Assembly: GCA_947561715.1 (NCBI GenBank)
Contig: OX387201.1
Span: 10,802,001-10,866,000 of the forward strand
Direction: 5' to 3'
Length of the DNA: 64,000 nt
From: Ascidia mentula
Taxonomy: Eukaryota; Chordata; Ascidiacea; Phlebobranchia; Ascidiidae
The notes under the pieces are model-generated. The model was not told the DNA's origin. It did no database searches and saw nothing but the letters and a program-made list of their open reading frames with translations. Shown one piece after another: positions 32,606 through 45,727 of this stretch. The first letter of the stretch is position 1; each line of letters starts with the position of its first letter. The translations under genes and the position numbers were made by a program.

Positions 32606-35600
32606 TCACACTGCGATGCCCAGGTTGCTGACTTCTTCTATTTTTTGTCGCAAAACTTGCGCTTCGTGAAGTATGGTGTGAATGTGGCGAGGTTCATCTA
32701 TTCCCATGTCCATCAACTCACTGCAAACAAATAATACAAACTTAATAATAATTATTGTCAAAAGCATTGAACAACAAGTCCCAAAGGTAAAAAAAATACA
32801 GTTCGGACTGAGACTTTACATAGCTACGCTTACCTTTCATTTAAACGCATGATTTGCTCGGCTGTTACGCAACCGTTACGAAGCATCGTAGATTTGTATT
32901 GAAGCATGTGCATTTGTTCAAGCCACTGTCCAAGTGATGAAAGGTCAAGTAGTTCAGGAATGCAATCTTCCTGTTCTCTGTAAGGTCTAAAAAAACTAGC
33001 TTGTCAGATTTCAATCACGTATAAAGTACAACATTGAGTGTAAGTAGATAAACACAGCAAGACATATTTACCTGTTATTGATTGTGTCGTTCAGACACAA
33101 TCCGTCAAGCAGAAATCTGTCCAACTGCGACACCAAGTGTTGGAATGTCGGCCTGTGAGTACGATCTCTGTTCCAGCAATCCAACATCAAGCAGTGAAGA
33201 ATCTTTGGGCAAAAGCAAGGGGCGGGCAAGCGATATCCACTATCTACAAAGTGCACAACCTGCGAAACAGGAAAATAACTTATTTATTGGAATATTGTTT
33301 GGTTTATTCATCTTGTTTTAAAAACTACTCACGTCTTGGTTTGACATTTCCCAGTAAGGTCTCTCGCCGTACGAAAGAATTTCCCACGTCACAATTCCGT
33401 AGCTCCATACGTCACTGGATGAGCTGAACGTTCTTTGACTAATGGCCTCTGGTGCGGTCCATCGGATAGGAATCATTCCACCCTTTATACAAAACCAATC
33501 AAAATTATTGCAAAACGATCAGTTAACAGGAAAGAAAGTGGACATAATTCTTAACCATATTTCAAACTTACTCTGGTTGTGTACATTGCTATTTCCTCTT
33601 CTCCAACTTCTTCAAGTACTCGACTCAGTCCGAAGTCGGAAACTTTGCACATTAGGTCAGAGTTGACGAGAACGTTGCGTGCAGCCAGATCTCTATGCAC
33701 GTATCCCATGTCGGAGAGATACTTCATCCCCGAAGCGATGTTGTGCAGGATCTGTGTCAGCTTTTCCACTGGAACTTTGCCCTCATTTGTCTGTGATTAA
33801 AGCGATGTTACTTTGCTATATTATGCAGAATGTATGAGTTTGTGACAAAATGTAGCTTAACAAATACTAGTGTAAAAAATGGAAATCACATCTTACTCTT
33901 AAATAGTTATCGAGGGATCCGTTTTGCATAAACTCGGTGATGATCATCAACGGTCTGCTCCTTGTTACAACCCCTTCCAATCTTATCACATTTGGGTGTT
34001 CGAACTGTCCCATGATAGAAGCCTCACTGAGAAAATCTAGTTTTTCTTGATTGCTGTAACCCGCTTTGAGAGTTTTAATGGCAACGGATTGACAAGACGT
34101 TGTAAGGACTCCCTTGCATACCTCACCAAATTCTCCTGTAAAACAACAAATAGGATAATGCAAGAATTGCAGTGGTTATATGACGTATATTAAAGTGGGT
34201 TTTGTCAAGATATTGATAATGTGATATTTATAACGGAATAAGCATACCTTTCCCAATGACTTGTTCGATTTTAACAAATCTGTAGTCTATTTCTTTTGCA
34301 AACTCCTGGACTGCTGAGTATGGGTCTTCGTATGTGCTTGGATCAACGTATGTACGAGTACTGATGAGATCAACTGGAAAACAAAAATACTATTACTGGA
34401 ATTGCTCCCCAATGCGAGTATCGCGCAAAACATAAGGCTCCTTAAACTTAAGAAACTCAATATATAAAAAACTACCATTTAGTTGAGCTTTCATTAATAG
34501 TTGTTTAGGTTAAATCAACCAGCTAAAGTTAACATTAATTAAAACTACTCACCAGAACTATTGATAAAGCCAGGATACTTTTCGAAATCGGCAACAACAT
34601 GTTTTGCATACTGCCTTCTTCGACCGTAAAGAATAAGAAGGACACCAATCGTAATTGCAAGAAGACTGCAAGTTATGACGATGGCAAGAATCAGTTGGTT
34701 TCGATCAGCTGCCGGTTTTGTGATCGTGTTTAGTTCATCCATCTGGCTCACTTCTATCGCTCTGGTCTGGGTTTCGGTGTCCGCGTGCGGCAACAGGTTG
34801 TTCGGATCAGGAACGATGGTGACGCGTACTTTGGGTTTAGTATTAAACGCCACCTTGCGTCCAAACAGACCGAATCCGGCCTTGCTTTTGGCACGAACCT
34901 GAAGATTTACAATATTTAAGATTAACGCCACACATAACATTCAAAATCCCACAGCTAACTGATCCAAATATGAGTGGCAATTAGCATGGAACATGTTCAA
35001 TGAAAGCGCAGGTTTGTTAACTAACGTTAAAACCTGCAATCATACAAACTGAGTTCATGTACATGTTGAATAAAAATACTAAAATTCCGATGACGTACGT
35101 AACAAAGGTCCAGTCTTTTGCATCTACAAAATTTTCATACCTGGACAGTGTAAGATGTTGATGGATTCAGATTGGAGAGTTTGAAGTTCACGTTCTTCGT
35201 CACATTTGTGTGAGTATCGTGGAAACTGTAGTAGCGGATCTGATACTCAACTATCTTCACGTTACTGGCCGGCTTGTCCCACTCCAGCTCAACGTCACTA
35301 CTAGTGGTCGATAGTATGCGCACAGAGTTGACGGCTGATGGCGCTGTAAACACAAAAATGTACATTGAGAAACATTGAGACATTTAGACAGCGATGTTCA
35401 GTGTTGCAGGTATCACTTGCCCAGAGCATACGCTGTGCGGAAAGCTTTCGCCATAGGTACGGGTTTAACTTGCTTTAGGGGCGTATAAGTATCGAATAAC
35501 GATCACAGTTACCGCTGCTTGCTTTGAAAGGTCATAAAACAAAAAAGTGAATTATTGAATTTGACCCGATTATGAATTTAACCCATATTTTTGTTTGTAT

Positions 35601-38600
35601 CTACAATACAGTATAATATGGCACTGATCTAACAAACAAACATGACCTCGTTCGAACAGCGTGAAGTCGGCCCAAATACAACAACCGTCCACCATTGGAC
35701 GCCGGACACAATTGACCGCGCCTCCCACTGACGACGTTCAAAAGCACTTGGTCGCGACAAACATTTATCACTCGACCGAATTTTAATTCTACGAGACGCA
35801 TGCCCTGGAACGACATGATGCGACATCGGCGCCTCGTCAAGCACCGACTGTCTGATCCAGGGAACAGATTTATTCAAGTTGCTGCCAATTGCATTTAAAT
35901 CCTAGTCTTTTTGCCAAGCTCACAACCAAGCAATTGTGCAAAAGCAGCTTTTTTCTTTGGCCGAATTTATATAGTTACTCGTCAGAACTGACATACCTGC
36001 TTGGTTTGTCTTTAGTGATATTTCCGCAAATTGTGGTTCAGTGCTACTGGAACTTGACACACCATTGAATGCATATATCTGTGACCGAAACAATTTGAGA
36101 TTTATATGATATGAAATCATTTCAGTCAGAATTTTAATACAGCTTCAGGTCCTTCTTACCCTGAACTTGTAATATGTGAATGAGGAAAGATCTCTGACTA
36201 CCACACGACCATTGGTGAGGCGGAACTTTCTAGGGTAGAAATCCACTGAACGCAAGCAACGTTTGCATGACTCGAATGTGGAATCACATCGATAACACGC
36301 CACCCTGTCATGTAAATAGTTAGGTTGTTATGATTGCAATGACAAATTTGTTTGCCCAAGGTACAGATTTACTCACGTGTATGTAATATCAACTCGCCCG
36401 CCATTGTCTTCAGGCTCATTCCAAGTGAAAATGACTTGTGTTTTATTGACCATTGATTCAACAAGAGTCGGTTTGGTGGGAGGTTCTGCAAAAACAAACG
36501 AATTGTTGTCATGGTGGCGGTCATAGTCACGTTGACTGACACGCTTTCGATTTACAATCAAAGCCAGGAACGCGCGCCACGGCGTGACAATTTAACAAGG
36601 ACAAAAGAGATTAATTACGACTGGCCACGTCCTTAACTCGATATTGATTGCCATTAGGGGCTGGGACAGTGAACGAACGAATCGAATTTCGATCAGTAAT
36701 TCGGATACGTACACCGGCTCGAGGCGACTTGCCGACCCGGTGTTTTATCGATTGGACTTCAAGGTCAATTGGAACCTGTGGGAATGTGAACGCAAACACC
36801 GTTTCCCAGTTTAAGCTTGGTGTAATTCAAACACCATGCTCCCAGGATTACAGACGCTTTCTTTTTTCGTATGGTCAGATAACCCAACTTATGGTCAGAT
36901 AACATGACGGATGGCTTGCTCATTGTAAAAGATCAAAGCGGAAAAATGTGCAACATATTTAGATGCTAAAGCGGAGACGATTTCAAAACGTTGTTTCGTA
37001 ATTTATAATTTACGAATGGCCTTGAGCATTATGGTTATCTTACTTGTACAGGAGGCGTCGGGTCTGTCGTCAACAGCTCGATAAAACCCATTACTACATT
37101 GACAGGAAGGTGATCCTGTGCTCACGGCATAACTGTTCGCAGGACAATTTTCGCACAATCTGTTGCCAGCGTCCGATTTGAACTTTCCCACAGCGCATTC
37201 TGCAAACAACAACACATATTTATATGAATAAAAAAATTCGCAACTTGCGTCGTTATTTTCTGCAAATGTTGTATTTTAACCGCGCCTTGTATTTTAACTT
37301 GCACAAGGCGTGGAGAATAAAAATGAAAGATCAGCTCCGGCTGGTCAAGGCCAGCAGGACTTGATGAAGATGTTTTTCCGAAAAGATAAAAAACATTGGG
37401 CATTGGTGTACGTCGGTCAAATTACATGGGATTGCCGACAAGCTTTAAAAAACTGGTATAGCTAACTCTACCCGCTAAAAATCTATTTATCTACATGCCA
37501 GAAAAAGCAAGGTTGCCCAAGGGAGGGCTTCGTACTGTAAGATTTGTATTTGCTTTGCAATCAAGGAAAACATTGCTTCCCTGTCAGTTGAACGGTTCAT
37601 TGAAGGGGCCAGGCATGTCGATGACCGCAAGATAAGGATGGGTCAGGGTAATCCACTGGGTAAACATGAAACAGAACCCTTAAGTTGATATAGGCCTTTA
37701 TTTGGGTTTGGAAATCCGGAACCGAATCGCAATGGATTGCAGCAAGAAGTTCAGCAGCAAAATGTTAATAAAATGAATGACTGGGTACAGCTTACATATT
37801 ACTGTGTTTTTTTTCTGGTAAACAACCAACATTATACAAAATACCCTACAGCAGTGTACAAGTGGTTTGTTCAGATTAAACGTTTTTCTCATTTTTGGTG
37901 GGAGCATATTCAGACACACTGAGGGCCTATATATGCGACGTCGAGTGACGGCTGCACCCCATCGGCCTCATTTTATCGAACTCCCGTCGCCCACGCGGAT
38001 CTTAAGGCGTGACGTAATACAAAGGCCCCTGATTTTCAACATGTCGAGTGGGCAGGTGAACGCTTGTAGCAAGAGTGACGTAACGGGCGTCTGGACAAAT
38101 AATCGCAGTTTGATGAAATTCCGGCTTTTCATGTTGGATTCTTATAAAGTTAGCTCATATTGAACTCGGTTTCCAACTATCTCAGGCTAAGCTTGATCAT
38201 TGTAATTTTATGAGTAAGATTTGAGTTGGGTTTCAACAAAGCCAGGCGACCATGCGCAAAATCCAGTAAATCTCCCAGTGTGAGAAACTCGCAATCAGGA
38301 TTGCCTCGGAAATAAACAAACCGTGTTTGGGTGACGAAAAAACGCCCGACAAAAAGCAACTGAAGGGTGCTGGAATGAACAAGTGAAGAGTCATTCAACG
38401 CAGTTTGAACCATATGTTTCCTCGCAATATCTATTGCAATGAAGATCGGAAGCTGTGGAGTGACCGCGTAAGAGGATTGCGAATATTTATTGCTCGCCGT
38501 CGCAGTTACCCATCAATCACACACACTTGGAACTATAGTATACGGTCGCGAACGAACCCACTGGCAGCATTGCTTTCCGTCATTCGCGAAGACAAATAAC

Positions 38601-41600
38601 TTTCTCCAAACAAATTGGTTCGATGTAAATAGGAGTCACCTCGTTTGAAACATGATAGCGCGGTTATGCATGACTTCAATTACATGGGTGCTATGTTGAA
38701 ATTGTGTCATGAAGCTACCGCAGAGGGAAACATTGTTTGGAATTTTCTTACTCATGTTAGGCCTGAAAACATGAAATACGCGGAACCACGAACTGCTCAA
38801 CCAATAAAACCACATTTACCACCGATACGTGATTTTACGAAACACATTGGTATTGAATTTTGCAGTTTTCTGCCAAACTCGTCTTTGATCCTTTTCACTT
38901 CAATCAAATTGCCAACGATTTTTCTACGCCGTTGACACGATCGAGAAAATTGGGTTCAGTTCGTGTTGGTACAAGCGATGATGTGCTCCAGCGCATCCGC
39001 ACCGCTGTGTACTTTGTACGGAGGGAAATGAGGAACATAATGGATATGACTTTCAATTGTGCTTTAGATATCACAGTTTGCAAAAGATTAGAATCACAAA
39101 TACCTTACGCGATGTCGAATGTTTTGGTTTCCTGCGCAAACTTCGATAAAATATTCGGGTCAACACCTGATTTTTCTGTGGGATTTCGGTGAAAGATAAA
39201 TCGATTTTGTTTTTAAAATTGTGCTGCGAAGTTAAAGCTAGGAGCCACCTCAGTGCAAAACTTCCCAGAGCAAAGTAATAAAATACCAGTTTACACTTGG
39301 TACAACTTCAAGCGCCGACATTAAAGGATCACTCAACACTTTCCAATATTCTATACACGACCCCCATAGAGACGTGAAACATGCATGGTGAGTTTTATTA
39401 ACGAGACTCTCGTCAAGTTCAACCTGGGTTGGACAACTCCTCGGGGAGGTTGTTATCTGTTTGTCGAAAGACATGAATGTTTTATACACGGCAAGTTCTA
39501 CTTTACAGGCACCGAGATTCCATTTATCTTGAATTCCAGACCCTGATATGAAAGCAGGCTCTGCTGAGGATTGGCCATATCTACACCATCCGAAATATAC
39601 GTCAAGGATTACTTTAAGCAACGTATCTACTTGCCTAACATGTAAAGGGCCATTACACTGACAATCCATCATTTCAGACAAAGCGCGACCAAATTTGGCA
39701 TCTTAACAACAATTGCTCAAACGCACGACTCTTCACTTCATCAGCAAAAACCGGGTTCGCTGAACTGTCGGACAATAAAACCTTCTGTGGGGGCGAAAAC
39801 ACCCGGTTGTCCAACGTGTTAAACCAGAGCGATTTAAGCCGTGCAACTGCTTGTTTCTTATGAAGTAATTTGTTTGTGTAAAGCATGTTTAATCATTACA
39901 ATGCGTATAAAACCTGCTGGTTACACAGAGATGATTTTTAAATTACTTTCAAAGACCAAGGAATTACTTTTCAGGGGCAACAACCCCTGCGTGTCCACAC
40001 TTAATTACTACCACAATCAAACCGTCTGAGAAGCTTTACTTTTTTAATTCGCCCAATAGAATATACAATTACCCTAGATCAACTTTCGCCGCAAACACGC
40101 GGAGCTCGCACCGAAAACATATCAGTGGCAATTTGTAAACACCCAGTCGCATTTGAAAGCAATGGGGCGGACTCGGCCCCAACAATAGCGTAACATTAAA
40201 CCAACCCACTCACAACTAAGGAGAGTAAAATTTAGCTGACTGGCTTTAGTAAACTTTGGCGACATGGGTCTTTCGAGGGTCGTAGTCCATTATTCGCCCA
40301 TTTGGAAGGATCGCGTTACAATTGAGCTTTTCGGTGGAAACATGTAAGCGTGTGGAGAAGTTTATTGGACGCGGCTAATGTTACCGGATGATATACGTGT
40401 CGCGCTAATGTGACGCCCTTTGTGTTTACGCTCAGATAACATGCGAAAACCTTCGCGTACGCTTACTTCTGTGAGAACGTTGCAGAAACAGATGGCAACC
40501 CAAGTGGGTGGATTCCATGAACCGTTTTTTCTAATTGATGGGACGGCGCCGTTGTTCCAAACTATTTCTATTCACCAATAATGTTTCCGGTTTTCAAGTC
40601 ATGTATGAACTTTGCGCAAAACTTCAAAGTCTCTATTCCGCTAATTTGGTTGAAAGTGCCGTAATAAGTGGGCGCTTAATGAAACATTAGTTTATGAACG
40701 CCAAAACTTACTCCATAAGAGTGAACTAAGTGCCAGAGACTAATCCTTAGGGAGCTTAGATCTCGCAGCGATGAGTGTCAGTTTGTTGTTTCTGGCACTC
40801 TTGAAAGGCTCCGTTGAAGCCTGCCTCAAGGCAACGGATATTGCCACCCTTCAAAACCGTTTTCATAACACAGTAAGTAGCTAAGTCCTAGTGTTCTGGC
40901 AGTCGAATAGAAAAATGTGGACATATAAAAAAAATAATCGTTGAATTTTATGATTCTACTTGGTATTGACAACTGGCATCCGCATTCGATTCTCACGTAA
41001 TCGTGGCAAGGGGGCCAACAGTGACAGAATGCGAGACGCGTTAAATTGCGGCACGAGCATTTCCCCTGGGGACTTGAGGCCACTCCATAACCAATTACAT
41101 ACGCATTAGGAATTCGCTTTGCACCGAAATATGTCGGCGCCAACGGGTCGCTAAGCAACTTATACGAAAGACTCAGCCGTTAAGAGCGAAAAATATCGAT
41201 GCAAGGCGTCGAGTGTGAAACACATATCCCACTGTTTCTAACAAAGTCATTCATCAACATGTATGCCGCTGGCAGGAAAAGGCAAATCAGCTGCAACGCG
41301 AGAATTCATATCCTTCTAATCATTGGGACCGCGTGTCCGAACAGACATTCCACCATTGTTGAAAAGGACGGCGCTCCAGTGTTTCCGTTTGCCCTCGGTG
41401 AGGCAATAAACTGATAAAATTTCGCGACATTGTTTGCAGATCAGCTTGATCGATGAACTATACGTTAGAGCGTACCACATATTTGCTGTACATTCCATTA
41501 AAAACGAATACGCTCCATTTGGCCTTTAGAATTACGTGCAAGGTTTTGGCAGGTCGGTGTAATTTTTGGCAAGCATCTGTCTAATCCAAATAAGGCCAAA

Positions 41601-44600
41601 GATGGCACGAAGCTTGCCGTCCACCGACAGCAGTCTGGAAACATAATCCAGCAAGATCCAACCAATTTGGGACACAGCGATCAATCGCCGCAATTTCTTG
41701 TTGATTGGTATTGACAAGATAATAGGAAATGTGTGCCACAAAAGGACAGACCAGTTGCCCGCATTAATCGATTAATTGATATCTAGCACCTGCATAGGTC
41801 TTTATTCGCATGCTTTGAAATCGGAATTGATCAAAGTGAAAAAGTCCACAACACTTACCAATGCATTCGGTCAAATCGTTGTTTGGTTGAAATCCAGCTG
41901 CGCATTCACAAATACCACCGGTAGGAACTTGCCACTGACCAGCTCCGTTGCAATGCAAGCTAGGTGCTGTCGAAACACAAAAGCAGGGTCATTTATTACA
42001 CGTAGCAAGCAACAGGTTCACATTAATCATTTATGTTCTCATCGAAGTCAACTCTAAGCTCGGTGTCGAATTTTTCCTCGAGTCGATTTTATCTTAGAAG
42101 TCGCATGCGCATGGGTTTGTATTTTATAATTCGCTACTGATGTATTAGGCATGCTTGCTTGGTGCCTGACATACAATAACAGATTGACTCGACCCGCGGA
42201 GAGTGATGATGTCAATCCCATGAGATTTTTCAAATTCTCATAGGTAGTTAGGAATTAAGATCGAGCGCCTTCTGGACAGTTGCGCTAGGCTTTAATGCCC
42301 AAGTCCCTGAGCACACGAATTATATTGCACAACTGGTAACTCAGCGGCTCCAATTTACAAGTTAGTCTGAGTCAGCATGTGTGAGTTATTAATCGATCAG
42401 GAACAACTGCTGAGTTGGACAACATGTCAAATTAAAAGTCGGTGATTATAAGTAGGTGGAATTTACAACTTTGACGCCCTTGTTGCCGGCAAGACTTTAC
42501 CTAGAGCATCGGTCATTCGTTCAGCATGGTCGATGCATGTTCCAGAAACATCCACCAATGAGGTGAGATCCGGACCTCCTATGGTGACAGGAAAGACAGC
42601 AAGGCCTTTAACGATGTCTGGGCACGTTTTGTAGTAAACTCGCACATGCATTATCGTCATACAAGCTCCGGTATCCTGAAATTCATTTTTAATTACTTTC
42701 GCAAGACTTTAATGGTATTAGATATGCCACTTTTACCTGAAATGCGACGTACAGCCCTCTTGTTTGAAGTGGGGTGATTATCCTGGTTTCCGTGTTGATT
42801 TTAATTGTGTCCGGCTTAAACCGTTCGTCGGCTGCAATGGTGTCCACCTAAACAAGCAGTACAAATAAATAGAAACATTATAATCCTGCCAACACACGTA
42901 AGAGAGTTGGAATAGTTTCTGGTGCCAGGATAAAGGATGTCGAAAATACACGACTGTTATTTACCTTAGTGTAAGTGCTTTCATCCATATGAGAAGCACG
43001 AAGTTCGTCTTTTCCTTCCGAAGGCAAGTAATACAAGTTGAACGTTTCTTTGCACGACATGATTCTTTTAAGTCCTTCGCAAGATCTGTTGAAAGTTGCC
43101 AACGAGTTGAAAATCTGCCAAACCTCCAAGTGGCATCAAGTAATTTATATTTGCACATACCGAGTACTGAAGCGAATTTCTATGTAAACTCGCTCCACAT
43201 TTCCAACTTCTATGTAAGGTGTTCGAACCCAGTTGTTCTGGTTGGATTCGAAAATTCTGCACACCTGAAAGGTTCTTAGCAGGGCTTCATTTTCATCGTG
43301 GTTGCTAGTTTCGGTCCACTACACACAATATATGTTTTAAGTTGAAGAAACAAACAGATTAAGAGGAAGAACAACATAATCTGATAAGTGTCAGCACTTA
43401 TCAATATGTTAGAAAGCGGATTTGCATCAAAAATATTGCAAACAATATTAAGTGACTCAAATTGCGACGATCTTTAATTACCGGTTATTAGATGTAATAA
43501 TCTTTTAAAATCGGGTGGAATCAATTAAGGATCGTTTGTAATCGGTTTTGTGCCGACAATTTTTCAAATGTAGAATGGCTACATAAAACTTGCATTATTT
43601 TTTGCCAAGACCGACAGTTTGGGTGATTGAGACACCAACGAGTGGAAATGATTGGCGGCATCAAATTTAGTAAATATCCGCGCTTCAATGGAACCTTGCA
43701 GGGCTAGCAGCTGCCGTCCACTGTTATCAATAACGAACAATCAGTCGCCGTGTGTCGTGAAAAGCATAACTGTCGCTCGTGGGTCTCGAGCTAAGAATTT
43801 TTGGCTATTCAGTGGCATAGGGCGTGCGCTTTGTTGGCGCAATTGAAAACGGTCCAAGGCGAGTGAACGTGCGACAACCGGATGCGACCTCGTAACATCC
43901 CACGAGAAGTTAAATAAATACGAACCACTATTGCCTGGGCAACGGGACAAGAGTGAAGGTTGTGCAACATAAAAAAAATATAAAAATACGGGCGGACATG
44001 TTCCCAGTTACTAAAATTGTCCGAAGTGTAAATATTCCTCCGCTAACAAGCAGCAAGCTGTAGCTTGGACCGAAATCAGTTTGCCAAGTATTATATTACC
44101 ATGGTAACCAGTATAACTTTATATTCTCAATGTAGAGCCGTTGACTGAAACCCACAACACATTAAAGGGAAATAACTAAACGGCGGTCTTTCTTATTTAC
44201 GCGGGTTCTCTTTGAAATGAACCCGTGTGTCTTTCATGGGGCGTCGCATCCAGCTTAGATGCGCGGCATGCAGTGGTCGACAGAAATGTCGCTTAGTCAT
44301 GCAATGGTATCACCTTGCCTTCCACACTAACAATACTTTGATGATCAAAGCACACGATAGCGGGATGTATCACGTATAGTGAGTGGTAGCGATCGGTGAG
44401 ACAAACGTGCCACAGGAAAAGGACAACGCCTTCGGCACGACAGGGAACGATTAACCTGACTTTAATGATAATTATAATCGGTAACTTTGGTTGCGTACGC
44501 AAGTCGCATCTGAAATCTTCGCAATTGAAACGGAGTACAAGCGCGAACATAATTTCAATCCTTACCCCGTTACTGGACGTTGGCCATCCCAAATCAGTAG

Positions 44601-44936
44601 TGTGGTTGCGTGTATCAAGCAGAGTTTCTGCACAAAATGTAACATAGGTTGTCACTGAATATAAACAGCGTGAAAGACCTTTTGCCCTAACGACAGAAAA
44701 ATCAATGATCTGATGGTGATTTAAATAAACTATTTTCGTAATATTTGCATGCAAAGTGCGTGGCAACATTTCAACAGATCTATTAATAAGCATCAATATT
44801 CGATAAACGAAACGATTCAGAAACTATGTTGAAATCTCATTGTAAAAATTTGTTACAATTTCATACCTTCATCGGCCGTAGCAGTACGAATTACTAATCC
44901 GATAATGAACAGAAATAGGACGAAATGATAATCCAT
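32606..44936 (-). CDS. Eph receptor tyrosine kinase EphZ, complete
   Basis: Ephrin receptor, complete. Exons from the start: 44867-44936, 44566-44627, 43161-43318, 42965-43085, 42737-42847, 42501-42675, 41859-41966, 37044-37199, 36377-36485, 36160-36304, 35997-36078, 35141-35343, 34553-34898, 34248-34373, 33897-34135, 33572-33790, 33333-33482, 33072-33259, 32834-32986 and 32606-32720; 3036 bases, 1011 residues. Order: signal peptide ([19 protein letters not shown]); ephrin-binding domain ([59 protein letters not shown]); Cys-rich region; two FN3 domains; transmembrane segment about 568-592; [10 protein letters not shown]; kinase with [16 protein letters not shown] and DFG; SAM domain; tail GIAV. 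Compared with EphX and EphY, the kinase-SAM linker exon is half as long (153 bases), the activation loop is three residues longer, and the exons for the transmembrane and early juxtamembrane parts are fused. Most diverged of the three paralogues. Confidence 0.95.
37200..41858. other. Largest intron of EphZ
   Basis: 4.7 kb intron inside the Cys-rich region, upstream of the conserved 156-base exon. The longest frames (minus 39250-39681 and plus 38860-39192) have no recognisable domain, signal peptide or splice partner, so I treat them as chance. No RNA gene or mobile element recognised. Confidence 0.65.
43319..44565. other. EphZ intron 2
   Basis: 1.2 kb intron between the 62-base exon 2 and the exon carrying NQNNW. 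Nothing recognisable beyond splice sites. Confidence 0.65.
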
Positions 44937-45556
44937 TTCAAAGGATTGGTCGAAATAACAACGACGAGAACGGGGGCGATCTTCCTTTGTGTGCGTAGCC
45001 TTGATCTCCAGGCTTTGGGTCAGACAATCGCGGGATGTGCAACAAAACAAGAGATCTAGTGCACTGGATACTTAAACACAAGAAAAAGATTACTCGAATT
45101 GTATGAAACCAGATGAATTATTTCACGCGTTGTTTACGGATTGGGTTATATACTTTTGACAAATATATCCTTTTCATATTGTCTAAACTTTAACACATCA
45201 ATATATGCTAGTTTCATAAACCTGCGCTCAAATATCTCTCTCTTTTATAGAATAAAGTTTCCTATTAAGAAAGCATAATGCTACTTTCCACATTTTACGA
45301 ACAGCTAGCTTCCGCCACATGTGCGCTGTTCGCCTTCTAACTAACAAACAACAAAACTCAAAACAGCTACTGGTCCACACCACGCGTTGCGACCTTTTCT
45401 TTGCGTCAGGAGCGCGCACTGCTTGCGACAACTAAAAACCTTCAACCTTTTTCTTTTTTTCTTCTCTCCGTTGTAGCCCAACAGCACATTCAATCAAATG
45501 GCCCGGCCTTTTTGTTCGCTTTTTCCAACTGTTTCCTTTCGGCATTTCTAATGACG

Positions 45557-45727
45557 TTTCGAACCTTTATTAGTTCTATTCGTGCAACTTACAATAGCAA
45601 GTGCCGGGTTGTGGAGCCTATTAAAAGCTGTACATCACTTTGCAGAAATATTTCGAACCTTTAATAGTTGTATTCGTGCAACTTACAAAAGTAAGTGCCA
45701 GGCAGTCCAGCCTATTAAAAGTTGTAC
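45557..45727. repeat. Tandem duplication, unit about 94 bases
   Basis: Two adjacent copies, starting at 45557 and 45651, each beginning TTTCGAACCTTTA and continuing through ATTCGTGCAACTTACAA and CCTATTAAAAG. The second copy is slightly shorter and differs at several sites, so the duplication is not very recent. No coding content. Confidence 0.8.

Noticed and set aside
38860-39192. 110-codon plus-strand frame in the large EphZ intron
   Set aside because: No known domain and no supporting gene structure.
39250-39681. 143-codon minus-strand frame in the large EphZ intron
   Set aside because: No domain, signal peptide or splice partner; length is within what chance gives in non-coding DNA of this size.
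44293-44796. 167-codon minus-strand frame
   Set aside because: Only 44566-44627 within it is real, as exon 2 of EphZ; the rest is intron that happens to stay open.
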